DNA of 64,000 nucleotides. Source: Bradyrhizobium hipponense (lineage in GTDB: Bacteria > Pseudomonadota > Alphaproteobacteria > Rhizobiales > Xanthobacteraceae). The stretch's first letter is position 1; every line of letters begins with the position of its first letter. Location of the stretch: the NCBI RefSeq assembly GCF_008123965.1, contig NZ_VSTH01000050.1, positions 55,185 to 119,184 on the forward strand, given 5' to 3'. This document shows, one piece after another, positions 8,578 through 16,256 of this stretch. The position numbers and the translations under genes are program-made. The notes under the pieces were generated by a model, which was not told where the DNA came from, made no database searches, and was given only the letters and a program-made list of their open reading frames with translations.

Positions 8578-8814
8578 ATGCAGGGGCAATCGAGGCCATG
8601 GCTGCGAATGATCTCATGGCTACGCGCCGTGCGCGTGCTCTCGATTGCTCCAGATCCTGCCGCCCGAGAAGCTTCGCCTCTCCTCGTCCTCACGGTCGTC
8701 GTGCTCATGCTGCTCCTCGCCATATTGGAAATCGATTTGCACAGCGCCGACCTTCAATCGCTGGGGCTAATAGGCGATGCATTTTCAATCGACCCTGTTT
8801 TTAAGAGCCCTTAA
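8578..8814 (+). CDS. Small single-span membrane protein
   Basis: A 78-residue protein starting MQGQSRPWLRMISWLRAVRV, with one strong membrane segment (PLLVLTVVVLMLLLAILEID, about residues 35-54) and a short C-terminal tail. The start at ATG 8578 is chosen over an in-frame ATG at 8512 because AAGGAAGA lies at good spacing. The N-terminal basic, tryptophan-containing stretch suggests the N-terminus stays in the cytoplasm. No family is recognised. It stands alone between the WD40-cytochrome gene and another small membrane protein gene. Confidence 0.55.
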   Translation: MQGQSRPWLRMISWLRAVRVLSIAPDPAAREASPLLVLTVVVLMLLLAILEIDLHSADLQSLGLIGDAFSIDPVFKSP

Positions 8815-8915
8815 AGTCGGCAGCAACGGCGGCGAACTCTAGATCGTTCGTCACAGCTACTCATAGGAAGCGGCATCGTAAGATGAGTACGGCTTGTAAA
8901 TGATGGAGTTTGCGC

Positions 8916-9038
8916 ATGAAGGCTTTTCTGCTCGGTTGCGCTGCAGCCATTGTGATCGCAATTGTAGCAATGGCGCTCTTGGATCAGGTTCAGGAGCCCG
9001 TCGCCCAGGCGTTTGCTACAACCGGTGTGCGCCTGTAA
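8916..9038 (+). CDS. Tiny membrane protein (40 residues)
   Basis: A 40-residue ORF reading MKAFLLGCAAAIVIAIVAMA followed by LLDQVQEPVAQAFATTGVRL. It is one hydrophobic span with an N-terminal lysine and an amphipathic C-terminal segment. The pattern of a short signal-anchor followed by VQEPVxxAFxTxxVRL is one I recall from many annotated hypothetical proteins in Bradyrhizobium, which supports it as a real gene despite its size. The function is unknown; such peptides are typically regulators or stabilisers of membrane complexes. Confidence 0.6.
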   Translation: MKAFLLGCAAAIVIAIVAMALLDQVQEPVAQAFATTGVRL

Positions 9039-9460
9039 GACCGCCCGCCGCAACAGGCGCCGCGGCGGCTGCTTGATGCTGGGCTACTATCTCCACCAGA
9101 TGGAGTGCGGGCTTGGATGACATCGCGATAAGGCGATCGATTGTTGGAGCATTGATCACGCGCCGAGGGCGGGTTGCGATCAGGCACATTAAGGGTGGCC
9201 GTTCCCTCATGGTCGTCTGAGCCAGGGCAAGTACCAGAGCCATGATCGCCGGTCCGAGCGGGCGTCGCTCTGCTGCCGGAACCATCACTGGTCGATCACC
9301 TGTAGGCCTCCTCGTCGAGTGGCAACGGGCGTGAATAGTATGATGTATGCAAGATCCTGCTTGCGCGGCGAGACGCCGGCAAGGTCTCCGCAAATGTCCG
9401 TGCTTGATCTCGACTAATAGCTCTGTTTGGATAATTGCCCTTCGGCAACTCGTATTTCGG

Positions 9461-10306
9461 ATGATCATGGCGAATGAAATAAATGGATACCGTCGTTCAT
9501 TGGATGCTCGCTCACAAGAAAGCATCGTGACCGTCCACCGCACCGGCATCGGCAATCGGCTACTGGCAGCGTTGCCGCCGGCGGATCTCGGATTGCTCAC
9601 GCCCTACTTCCAGAAGGTCTCGTTTGAGCCAGATGCCGTCCTGGTGCGGTCGGGCGATGAACTCGACCCGGTTTATTTTCCCCATAGCGGCGCAATCGCC
9701 TTCATGCTCGATATGCCGAACGGGCAAACGGTCGCGACCACCTTGATGGGGCGGGAAGGCGCTTTGGCCTCTTTCTCCGTTCTCGGCCCGTCGCTTTCAT
9801 CCGTGACCGCGGTTGCTCGCGTGGCCGGCACGGCATCGCTGATTTCCGCCGCAAAATTTCGGGCTGCCTATGCGCAGAGCGCAGCCATCAGGAATGTCGT
9901 GCAGCTCCACGCCCGCGCGCTGTTATTGCAGCTCCAGCACGTAGCCGCTTGCAACGCGCTGCACAGGGTGGATGGCCGCATGGCGCGGTGGCTGCTGCAG
10001 CTTCACGACCGCGTCCCCGATGACCTCCTTCCGGTGACGCAGGAGGCGCTTGCGCAATTGCTTGGGGTGCGGCGGACGACAGTGACGCTGACGATGAGCA
10101 AGCTACGCAAGGCCGGAGCCGTCCCGTCCGACCGGCGAGGATTTGTAGAGATCGATCGGGCGCGGCTCGAGAGGGTCGCATGCGATTGTTATGCGCTCAT
10201 GCAGCGCAAGATCGATCGGATGTATTGCCAGGAATTGTCGGCGCCGCAGCCTACCCTTGCGCCGTTCCGGGAAAGCGCCAGCGTCGCCTCCGGCGGAGCG
10301 GGGTGA
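9461..10306 (+). CDS. Crp/Fnr-family transcriptional regulator
   Basis: About 281 residues from ATG 9461 (a second ATG is at 9467; an upstream frame from 9347 looks non-coding). The N-terminal half is a cyclic-nucleotide-binding-fold domain (LLTPYFQKVSFEPDAVLVRS, then VYFPHSGAIAFML). The C-terminal half has a Crp-type winged helix, LLPVTQEALAQLLGVRRTTV followed by LTMSKLRKAGAV. There is no cysteine cluster of Fnr type at the N-terminus, and the cAMP-contact residues of true Crp are not obvious, so the effector is unknown. Regulators of this subgroup are abundant in Bradyrhizobium. No target is evident from the immediate neighbours. Confidence 0.85.
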   Translation: MIMANEINGYRRSLDARSQESIVTVHRTGIGNRLLAALPPADLGLLTPYFQKVSFEPDAVLVRSGDELDPVYFPHSGAIAFMLDMPNGQTVATTLMGREGALASFSVLGPSLSSVTAVARVAGTASLISAAKFRAAYAQSAAIRNVVQLHARALLLQLQHVAACNALHRVDGRMARWLLQLHDRVPDDLLPVTQEALAQLLGVRRTTVTLTMSKLRKAGAVPSDRRGFVEIDRARLERVACDCYALMQRKIDRMYCQELSAPQPTLAPFRESASVASGGAG

Positions 10307-10424
10307 AGTCGGGGCCGTTTCGCGGGCGGGAAATAGAAGGAAAATCCAAGAACCGCGGTGAGAGTGCAGACCAGGGGCGGCGATGCTCCTGCTCTTCACC
10401 TTCATGGTTCCATCGCCGGGTTGC

Positions 10425-10546
10425 TCTTGCGCTCGGCGAACATCAGCCCGACATCACGGCGGCGGCAGTGATCCTGACGATGGTTTCAGTAGTCCTGCTC
10501 GCCACGATGGAAGGCCTGCGGCGACGCAACGAACGGCTGAAGGGTA
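10425..10546 (+). pseudogene. Remnant of an ABC-transporter permease C-terminus (PotC-like)
   Basis: An open stretch reads GEHQPDITAAAVILTMVSVV followed by LLATMEGLRRRNERL. A PD/PE-I-x-A-x-x-x-(I/L) step leading into a last membrane span and a short basic tail is the usual end of spermidine/putrescine-type permeases (PotC/YdcV). No upstream permease sequence is visible and the frame runs on into unrelated sequence, so only the last ~40 residues survive. Assignment is by pattern only. Confidence 0.35.
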
Positions 10547-10648
10547 ACAAGCCTCGATCGGCGTCGTTAAGCCCGCTCGGCCAAATCCGAATGCGCTGCA
10601 CACTCGTCAATTACGCCCGCCCCATACTCACGAAGCTCCCACCGAGCA

Positions 10649-10858
10649 TCATTGCGGCGGCTTCAGTTCGCCGGCGAGCCAGCCGACCGCATCCGTGTTC
10701 ATCGGATCCACGGCAAAAGCGACCGTTTCCGTGCGCTCGCAGGTCGAACATTCGAAAGTGCGCTCTTCGATTCCTTTTTGGGCGGGAGAGATGCGAGCCA
10801 GCCCCATCCGGTGCTTGCATACCGGACACATCGGTCGCTCGTTGGTCAAGGCAGTCAT
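10649..10858 (-). CDS. Small zinc-ribbon protein
   Basis: A 69-residue protein with two Cys pairs, CPVC (residues 11-14) and CSTC (about 37-40), spaced as in a zinc ribbon: RPMCPVCKHRMGLARI and RTFECSTCERTETV. It ends in VDPMNTDAVGWLAGELKPP. Similar short zinc-ribbon proteins are common hypotheticals in Bradyrhizobium. There are no other domains. It could bind nucleic acid or a protein partner; nothing in the context decides. It is preceded by a ~385-bp region without a convincing gene but with a strong hairpin. Confidence 0.7.
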   Translation of the reverse strand: MTALTNERPMCPVCKHRMGLARISPAQKGIEERTFECSTCERTETVAFAVDPMNTDAVGWLAGELKPPQ

Positions 10859-11012
10859 CCATGGAACCCCTGGAGGAATGCATCATGATACTTTCCGAAC
10901 CGAGAGTCTCTAGCTTTTGTAGTTTTTGTGCTCCCGCCCGCCCGCCAGGAGGGAACGAGTCCAGTCGACCCAGGTTGACTCTACAGGTCCGCGCGCAAAT
11001 GCGTGGGCCTGC

Positions 11013-11073
11013 GTGGCTCCGCCCCCAAGCCCCCAAAAGCCCCCCAAAGGCGGGGCTACGCTCAGGTGAGCGT
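11013..11073. other. Two adjacent hairpins, candidate structured RNA or terminator
   Basis: GTGGCTCCGCC (11013-11023) pairs with GGCGGGGCTAC (11049-11059) with only two G-T wobbles, enclosing a C-run-rich loop. It is followed at once by a perfect 6-bp stem, ACGCTC (11058-11063) with GAGCGT (11068-11073), around AGGT. No U-tract follows on either strand. It lies in the gene-free stretch 10859-11244 and could be a transcript 3' end for the monooxygenase-fold gene, or a small RNA. Nothing else is recognised in this stretch. Confidence 0.35.
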
Positions 11074-11244
11074 ATCGGCCTTGAATATTGTCCCTTTCGT
11101 GCAACATGGACCCGTGCGCCGTCAGAGGATTGAGTTGCCGCGCTTACGCGGGACGAGGCCAGTCGTGAGCGCCGATTGTGGCTCAGGCACGCCGATCCAC
11201 ACGTCAGGCCTTTGTGCAGGATCTCGATGCAAGCGTGACGCCGC

Positions 11245-11568
11245 TTACTCGGAGTCCAGAACCTCGACAACTTCATAGAGATGGGGATCGATTTGATCGG
11301 TCAGGTTATCAAACTTGCCCCACTCCTTACGAAAGCCCGGCGATTGGTGGGCAGAATGCAGCTGTTCGCGAGTTTGCCATTGGATGTAGTTGACGATGCG
11401 CCGACCGTCGAGGCTTCGATGCAAGCTGATCGATACAAAGCCCGGCTGGCGCGCCATGAATCGGGCTCGATCAGCCATCAGCGAGAGCGCCTCCGTCTGC
11501 TTGGCCGGTTCGGCTTCGACGATAGTGATCTGCGTGACTATCTGACTATCTTTCTGAATACGGGCCAT
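11245..11568 (-). CDS. Antibiotic-biosynthesis-monooxygenase (ABM) fold protein
   Basis: About 107 residues from ATG 11568 (MARIQKDSQIVTQITIVEAE). The core VTQITIVEAEPAKQTEALSL, with FMARQPGFVSISLHRSLDGR and IVNYIQWQTREQLHSAHQSP, is the dimeric alpha-beta ABM fold: a strand, a long helix, then GFVSxxLHRSxDGxxxxNYxQW. Family members are small quinone- or heme-acting monooxygenases or stress proteins acting without a bound cofactor. The actual substrate cannot be told. The open frame extends 17 codons upstream but the added sequence is poor and the ATG is preferred. Confidence 0.8.
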   Translation of the reverse strand: MARIQKDSQIVTQITIVEAEPAKQTEALSLMADRARFMARQPGFVSISLHRSLDGRRIVNYIQWQTREQLHSAHQSPGFRKEWGKFDNLTDQIDPHLYEVVEVLDSE

Positions 11569-11738
11569 GGAGCCACTCCTTCTGGGCTCAGGTTCCTCTT
11601 GAGCTCCCTCCGCCTCCAAGGATGCTCATTCCGAAGGTTTGAACGCCCGAGCGGTAGTAAGAGTTCAAATCGGGCACCATCTCAACCCGTGGTCAGGTCT
11701 TCGCATCCAGTCATTGGCACTATTTGAGGAGGAACAAC

Positions 11739-11918
11739 ATGAAACAACACATCATCGAGGTCTTTTCTCCTGGGTTGATTGACTGGAGTCCGCTCGTGAG
11801 CATCGGCAACGCGATGCCGCCCCGCGATCCTGATGAAGACGAAGATGACGATGAGGAAGAAGAAGAAGAGGACCTCGCCGACGAACCGCCGGTCGTGCGG
11901 GAGCCAGACGAAGACTAG
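11739..11918 (+). CDS. Small highly acidic protein
   Basis: A 59-residue protein, MKQHIIEVFSPGLIDWSPLV followed by SIGNAMPPRDP, then an almost pure Asp/Glu run of about 18 residues and a DEPPVVREPDED tail. The ATG at 11739 has a very strong ribosome site (TTGAGGAGGAACAAC). The hydrophobic head plus acidic tail suggests a protein-binding peptide or DNA mimic, but this is guesswork. It is followed 39 bp later by the GcrA-like gene in the same direction, so co-transcription is possible. Confidence 0.65.
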   Translation: MKQHIIEVFSPGLIDWSPLVSIGNAMPPRDPDEDEDDDEEEEEEDLADEPPVVREPDED

Positions 11919-11957
11919 ACTAGCCGTCCGTTGGCAGCCGGCGTTATAGTGTCTCCC

Positions 11958-12284
11958 ATGAGCTGGGATGAGAGAGACGTAGCGCTGCTCAAGGAACTCT
12001 GGGCGTTGGGACACAGCGCCGCACAGATCGCGCGCACACTCGGGTGTAGCCGTAACGCAGTTTGCGGGATGCTGACTCGATTGTGCCTGAAGCGTGGTCA
12101 CAAGCCGCCCGCAGCAAAGCCCAGAATAAGGCCAGTCCCGAAGCGAAGGCCGGCGTTATCGGCCGCCTGTGCCAGCCCGATGGAAAAGAAGGTATCGAAA
12201 CCGCTTAAGAGGCAGCAGCCTAATGAATTCAGCAAGCGCCAGCTTTACGCCATGCTAGCTGAGGCGGTCAAGAATACGGGCTAA
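11958..12284 (+). CDS. GcrA-like DNA-binding protein
   Basis: About 108 residues starting MSWDERDVALLKELWALGHS and continuing AAQIARTLGCSRNAVCGMLT, which is the N-terminal helix-turn-helix of GcrA, the alphaproteobacterial cell-cycle regulator that binds sigma-70 at methylated promoters. In GcrA the recognition segment is usually followed by a longer sigma-interacting C-terminal domain. Here the middle is a basic linker (KPRIRPVPKRRPALSAAC) and the end, FSKRQLYAMLAEAVKNTG, is not typical. It is therefore best seen as a GcrA-HTH paralogue rather than the cell-cycle master gene. The start is set by the family N-terminus. Confidence 0.7.
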   Translation: MSWDERDVALLKELWALGHSAAQIARTLGCSRNAVCGMLTRLCLKRGHKPPAAKPRIRPVPKRRPALSAACASPMEKKVSKPLKRQQPNEFSKRQLYAMLAEAVKNTG

Positions 12285-12420
12285 GCGCTCATCGCGACAT
12301 ACAGCAAGACCGGGACGCGGCGAGGCCGTCCTCTACGGCCGACTCGCGATCGCGCATTGAGCGCGATCGACGAGGACGGTCTTGCCTGCCGAGGCGCGGA
12401 GATCGATGCCGAGAAACATG

Positions 12421-12446
12421 ATCCTTGCAAATCATCCTTGCAAATC
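12421..12446. repeat. Perfect 13-bp tandem duplication
   Basis: ATCCTTGCAAATC occurs twice back to back (12421-12433 and 12434-12446). It lies in the 246-bp stretch between the GcrA-like gene and the mutarotase gene, where no gene is recognised. A recent slippage or an insertion footprint could explain it. Confidence 0.7.
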
Positions 12447-12530
12447 GTGGACGTCGATATGGACGACGGCACCGCAACGTCGGATAGTCAATCAATCCAA
12501 AAAGCCTGATCTCGTCAAGGGAGACGCCGC

Positions 12531-12986
12531 ATGCTGAAATCGATCGATCCGCTTTTGAATGCGGATGTTCTCTATGCGCTGCGGTCCATGGGGCATGGCG
12601 ACGATCTGGTGCTCTGCGACACGAACTTTCCGGCCGACGCGGTCGCGCGCCAGACTGTGCTCGGGCGGCTATTGCGCATCGACAACGTCACCGCAAGCCG
12701 CGCCGCGCGCGCGATCCTGTCGGTGCTGCCGCTCGACAGCTTCGTGGACAAGCCGGCATCCCGCATGGAGATCGTCGGCCAGCCCAACGAAATTCCACCT
12801 GTGCAGAGCGAGGTCCAGGCTGAAATCGATGCGGCGCAGGGCCGATCGTTTCCGATGGCCTCAGTCGAGCGCTTTGCGTTCTACGAGCTTGCGAAGAGAT
12901 CCTATTGCGTGATTCAGACTGGAGAGCGGCGCTTCTATGGTTGCTTCATCTTCAAGAAGGGCGTCATCCCGCCGGATGTGGCTTGA
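12531..12986 (+). CDS. fucU: RbsD/FucU-family sugar mutarotase
   Basis: A 151-residue protein beginning MLKSIDPLLNADVLYALRSM, with the family signature GHGDDLVLCDTNFPADAVAR. The His of GHGD and the following DTNFP are the conserved active-site segment of RbsD/FucU mutarotases, which speed anomer interconversion of ribose or fucose. The C-terminal AFYELAKRSYCVIQTGERRFYG holds the conserved Tyr/Thr-containing end. Length fits FucU (~140-150). AAGGGAGA precedes the ATG. It stands upstream of the sugar ABC importer at 13365, suggesting that it prepares the imported sugar. FucU is preferred over RbsD because of length and the aldo/keto reductase and lactonase remnants downstream. Confidence 0.75.
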   Translation: MLKSIDPLLNADVLYALRSMGHGDDLVLCDTNFPADAVARQTVLGRLLRIDNVTASRAARAILSVLPLDSFVDKPASRMEIVGQPNEIPPVQSEVQAEIDAAQGRSFPMASVERFAFYELAKRSYCVIQTGERRFYGCFIFKKGVIPPDVA

Positions 12987-13086
12987 GGTGCCCCCTCAAA
13001 CCGTCTGGACGACGGCACGGCTGCACGAGGCGACTGACATAAATACGACGTCGTGATCATGTCGCTCGCGGAACCTGCTCATTCAC

Positions 13087-13105
13087 GATCACCGCGACGG
13101 TGATC
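13087..13105. promoter_or_regulatory. Perfect inverted repeat, operator or weak terminator
   Basis: GATCACCG-cga-CGGTGATC, an 8-bp perfect inverted repeat with a 3-base centre. It lies 100 bp after the mutarotase stop and about 260 bp before the importer binding-protein gene. There is no T-run, so an operator for the importer genes is at least as likely as a terminator. Nothing else is recognised between 12987 and 13364. Confidence 0.35.
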
Positions 13106-13364
13106 GGCGCTGCACGGCATCAATCATCTTGCAGCGCGGCATTGCGAAGACTCTGCTCATCGTTCACGCATCGACGGCACGCGCGACCTCAACCTCAAGC
13201 GCATTCGTTGACTTTGATATGTGCCGCTGCATACTCGACACGGCCTCTGCCGCCATCGCCACGACGCGGAAGTCCGCCGAGCGTCACGTCATCGAGGTGC
13301 TCGGGCGAATTAGACTTCACAAAGAAAGTCACGCAAAGACAGTCAAACACGGGAGGGTATCGCG

Positions 13365-15017
13365 ATGAACCAGCACGATCAGCATTCCGCGTCCCAGCCG
13401 AACCGGCGAACGGTGCTGAGGGGCGCGGCGAGCGCCGCAGCACTCGGGACCAGCGGCGCACTCGGCACGTTCTCGGAGCTCGCATTGGCGCAAGCCAACC
13501 TACGCGCGCAGATCACGCAAATTCCGGGTGTCGGCAAGGGCGCACCGACGGACGCCGACTGGCAGAAGGTCGGCGAGCTCTGCCTCGGCCCGACCAAAGC
13601 GAGCATCAAGGAAGGCGACTTCAGGGGCGTCGAGCTCTCGTTCATGGGACTCAACAATCAGAACCTGCACAACCTCCTGTTCCGCGGCTTCCTCAAGCCG
13701 TGGGAAGCTTATACGGGCGCGAAAATCTCCTGGATCGATCTCGCCCAGGCCGACTACAACCCGCGGCTCCAGCAGGCGATCGCGACGGGCACAGTCGATT
13801 TCGACATCCTCGAGATGGGCGCGCCGTTCGAAGGCGATGTCTGCGGCAAGGGCCTGGCATCGGAGATGCCGGACTGGGTCAAAAAGCAGATCGATATCGA
13901 TGACTATGTTGATTATCTGAAGCCGCCGGTCGGAACCTGGAACGGCAAGACCTATCGCGTCACCATCGACGGCGACTGCCACAACTTCAACTACCGCACC
14001 GACGTGTTCTCCGACGCAGCCCTTGCCAAGGCCTGGAAGGACGCCGGCAACACGGGCGAATGGGGCGTGCCGAAAACCTGGCAGCAGGTCCAGGCGGTGA
14101 CGAAATTCCTCAAAGGCAAGAAGATCAAGAACCAGAATGCGTTCGGCTATCTCGATGCGCCAAAGCCCTGGGGCGGCTTCGGCTTCTATTTCCTCGGCAG
14201 CCGCGCCTCTGCCTACGCCAAACATCCCGAGGACAAGGCTTGGCTATTCGACATCGATACGATGAAGCCGCGCATCAACAATCCGGCCTGGGTGCGCGCT
14301 ATCCAGGACGTCGTTGACGCGCTGCCGTTCGAGCCGGCCGACCAGCTCAACGCCGATCCGAACACCACCGGCTTCCAGCAATTTCTCGCCGGCATCGGCT
14401 CGATGATCCCCTGGTGGGGCGACATCGGCCAGGTCGCCAAGGCGAGCGATACCTCGGTCATCGGCGATATCGTCGGCTTCGACATTCTGCCGGGATCGGA
14501 CGATGTCTATAATTCCAAGACCGGACAGTGGGACAAGCTCGCGAGCGGTCCGAACCACGCGCCGAACTGCGCCTATCTCGGCTGGGGCGTCTATGTGATG
14601 GCCAGAGTCAATGGCGACGAGAAGAAGCACAAGGCCGCCTGGAGCGCGGCTGCGCATCTCGGCGGCAAGGATCTGTCGCTGTGGATGGTGATGTATCCAT
14701 CGGGCTTCCAGGCCCACCGCGCCAGCCACTTCCAGTTCGACGAATGGGTGGCCGCGGGCTATGACCGCAAATACATCACCTCCTACCTCAACTCGCAGCT
14801 CGGCTCCTACAATCATCCGAACCGGGCGGTCGAGCCGCGCATTCCCGGCATCTTCCAGTACTACAGCATCGCGGAGGATGAGCTGACGAAGATTTTTGCC
14901 GGCAAGATCGACGCGCAGACCGGCGCGAACAATATCGCCGCCGCCTGGGAGAAGCTGACCGACCAGATCGGCCGCGAGCGTCAGATCGGACTCTACAAGG
15001 CCTCGCTCGGCGTGTAG
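13365..15017 (+). CDS. Sugar ABC transporter substrate-binding protein (Tat-exported)
   Basis: A 550-residue family 1 extracellular solute-binding protein. The N-terminus has a twin-arginine signal, NRRTVLRGAASAAALGTSGA, with cleavage likely after ELALA near residue 42. The binding-protein core follows (GVELSFMGLNNQNLHNLLFR, then TGTVDFDILEMGAPFEG, and WGGFGFYFLGSRASAYAKHP). It is longer than typical sugar-binding proteins (~420), with an insert-rich C-terminal half. It should deliver a sugar or polyol to the two permeases encoded just downstream. GGGAGGG precedes the ATG. The exact ligand is not evident. Confidence 0.9.
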   Translation: MNQHDQHSASQPNRRTVLRGAASAAALGTSGALGTFSELALAQANLRAQITQIPGVGKGAPTDADWQKVGELCLGPTKASIKEGDFRGVELSFMGLNNQNLHNLLFRGFLKPWEAYTGAKISWIDLAQADYNPRLQQAIATGTVDFDILEMGAPFEGDVCGKGLASEMPDWVKKQIDIDDYVDYLKPPVGTWNGKTYRVTIDGDCHNFNYRTDVFSDAALAKAWKDAGNTGEWGVPKTWQQVQAVTKFLKGKKIKNQNAFGYLDAPKPWGGFGFYFLGSRASAYAKHPEDKAWLFDIDTMKPRINNPAWVRAIQDVVDALPFEPADQLNADPNTTGFQQFLAGIGSMIPWWGDIGQVAKASDTSVIGDIVGFDILPGSDDVYNSKTGQWDKLASGPNHAPNCAYLGWGVYVMARVNGDEKKHKAAWSAAAHLGGKDLSLWMVMYPSGFQAHRASHFQFDEWVAAGYDRKYITSYLNSQLGSYNHPNRAVEPRIPGIFQYYSIAEDELTKIFAGKIDAQTGANNIAAAWEKLTDQIGRERQIGLYKASLGV

Positions 15018-15118
15018 CCGCATGAGCCTCACGAAGACCCTCGGCTGGCGCCGCTCTTGCGGTGCCAGCCGAAAACTTACCCGGCGGCCGGCCGGTCATT
15101 CAGGATCGGCAGAGTGCC

Positions 15119-16237
15119 ATGCAGAATTCAGCTTCCGTGACCGACGACCTGTACCACCAGCCCGCGGTAGCACGCACGCCGGCCAGGCGGAAGGCCGCGG
15201 GCCGCGCGATTGTCGCGCTGGCGTCGTTCGGCTTCCTGCTCGTGCTCCTCGTCCAGATCCTGCACACGACCGGTGCGACCGCGGCCGGGTTCTCCGATTG
15301 GCGACCGATCCTCATCGCCTATCTCATCTGGGCCGTTGCGTTCGCCATCGCCCAAGTGCTGATCCGCGGCGAGCGAGGCCAGCGCGCGCTGTTCCTGCTG
15401 CCGGCGGTGTTCTTCACCATTGCGGTGGTGATCTTCCCGACCGTCTTCGGAATCTATATCGCCTCGCTCGACTGGAATCTCAGCTCGGTCGAAGGCCCGC
15501 GTTTCAGCGGCTTCGGCAATCTCGTCGGGATGTTCAACGACACCTATTACTGGAACGCGCTGGGCAACATGATCTTCTACACGGTCGCGGTCCTCGGCGA
15601 GTACGCGATCGCGTTCGGCCTCGCGCTCCTGCTCAGCGCCGAGATCCGCGCGCGAAAATTCTTCCGCATCGTGTTCCTGCTGCCGATGATGCTGAGCCCG
15701 GTCGCGGTGAGCTGGATGATCGGCAAGTCGCTCCTCGAATTCCGTTTCGGGCCCGCTGCGACGTTGGCGCGCTATCTCGGATGGGAGAACCCGGCGTTCT
15801 TCGCCTCGCCGTGGATGGCGCGCTTGAGCATCCAAGCGATGGACGCCTGGGTGTCGATCCCCTTTATCATGATCATCCTGCTCGCCGGCCTCCAGGCCAT
15901 GCCCCGGGAGGTGCAGGAGGCCGCCAAGGTCGATGGCGCCAACGGCTGGCAGTCGTTCTGGCACGTTACCTTTCCGATCATGCTGCCGGTCAGCATCACC
16001 GTCCTCATCATCCGCATCATCTTCAAGCTCAAGCTTGCCGACATCGTGATCAACGTGACGGCCGGCGGCCCCGGGGGTGCCACCGATACTGTATCGAGTT
16101 TCATCTATCGCGTGTACCGCGACCGCTCCAATGTCGGATACGGCACGGCACTCGCCATGGTTTATCTGGTTCTCATTATCGCCCTCCTGACGGTGCTCCT
16201 TCGCCTGTCCAAGCGTTGGACGCAGAGAGTCGCCTAG
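15119..16237 (+). CDS. Sugar ABC transporter permease (MalF-type)
   Basis: About 372 residues from ATG 15119 (MQNSASVTDDLYHQ); GTG at 15062 would add 19 residues. Three N-terminal membrane spans precede the ABC permease domain, as in MalF-type permeases (the second span pair starts ALFLLPAVFFTIAVVIFPTV). The cytoplasmic EAA loop is EVQEAAKVDGANGWQSFWHV followed by TFPIMLP, which contacts the ATPase. It lies in a three-gene operon after the binding-protein gene and 19 bp before the second permease. No ATPase gene is present in this operon, so a shared MsmK/UgpC-type ATPase elsewhere must power it. Confidence 0.9.
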   Translation: MQNSASVTDDLYHQPAVARTPARRKAAGRAIVALASFGFLLVLLVQILHTTGATAAGFSDWRPILIAYLIWAVAFAIAQVLIRGERGQRALFLLPAVFFTIAVVIFPTVFGIYIASLDWNLSSVEGPRFSGFGNLVGMFNDTYYWNALGNMIFYTVAVLGEYAIAFGLALLLSAEIRARKFFRIVFLLPMMLSPVAVSWMIGKSLLEFRFGPAATLARYLGWENPAFFASPWMARLSIQAMDAWVSIPFIMIILLAGLQAMPREVQEAAKVDGANGWQSFWHVTFPIMLPVSITVLIIRIIFKLKLADIVINVTAGGPGGATDTVSSFIYRVYRDRSNVGYGTALAMVYLVLIIALLTVLLRLSKRWTQRVA

Positions 16238-16256
16238 AACCAAGGAGTTCACGCGC

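Noticed and set aside
9016..9285. Possible minus-strand gene of about 89 codons (MVPAAERRPLGPAIMALVLA onward)
   Set aside because: The composition is plausible, but there is no ribosome site, no recognised family, and it overlaps the end of the 40-residue membrane protein. Not enough support to list as a gene.
10180..11133. A 317-codon plus-strand frame overlapping the Crp-type gene end and the zinc-ribbon gene
   Set aside because: Only a ~40-codon PotC-like stretch inside it is protein-like. The rest is shadow of the zinc-ribbon gene and non-coding sequence.
11682..12101. Minus-strand frame of 139 codons opposite the acidic peptide and GcrA-like genes
   Set aside because: Its Phe/Ile/Val run is the antisense of the Asp/Glu run of the acidic peptide; both plus-strand genes have better starts and family patterns.
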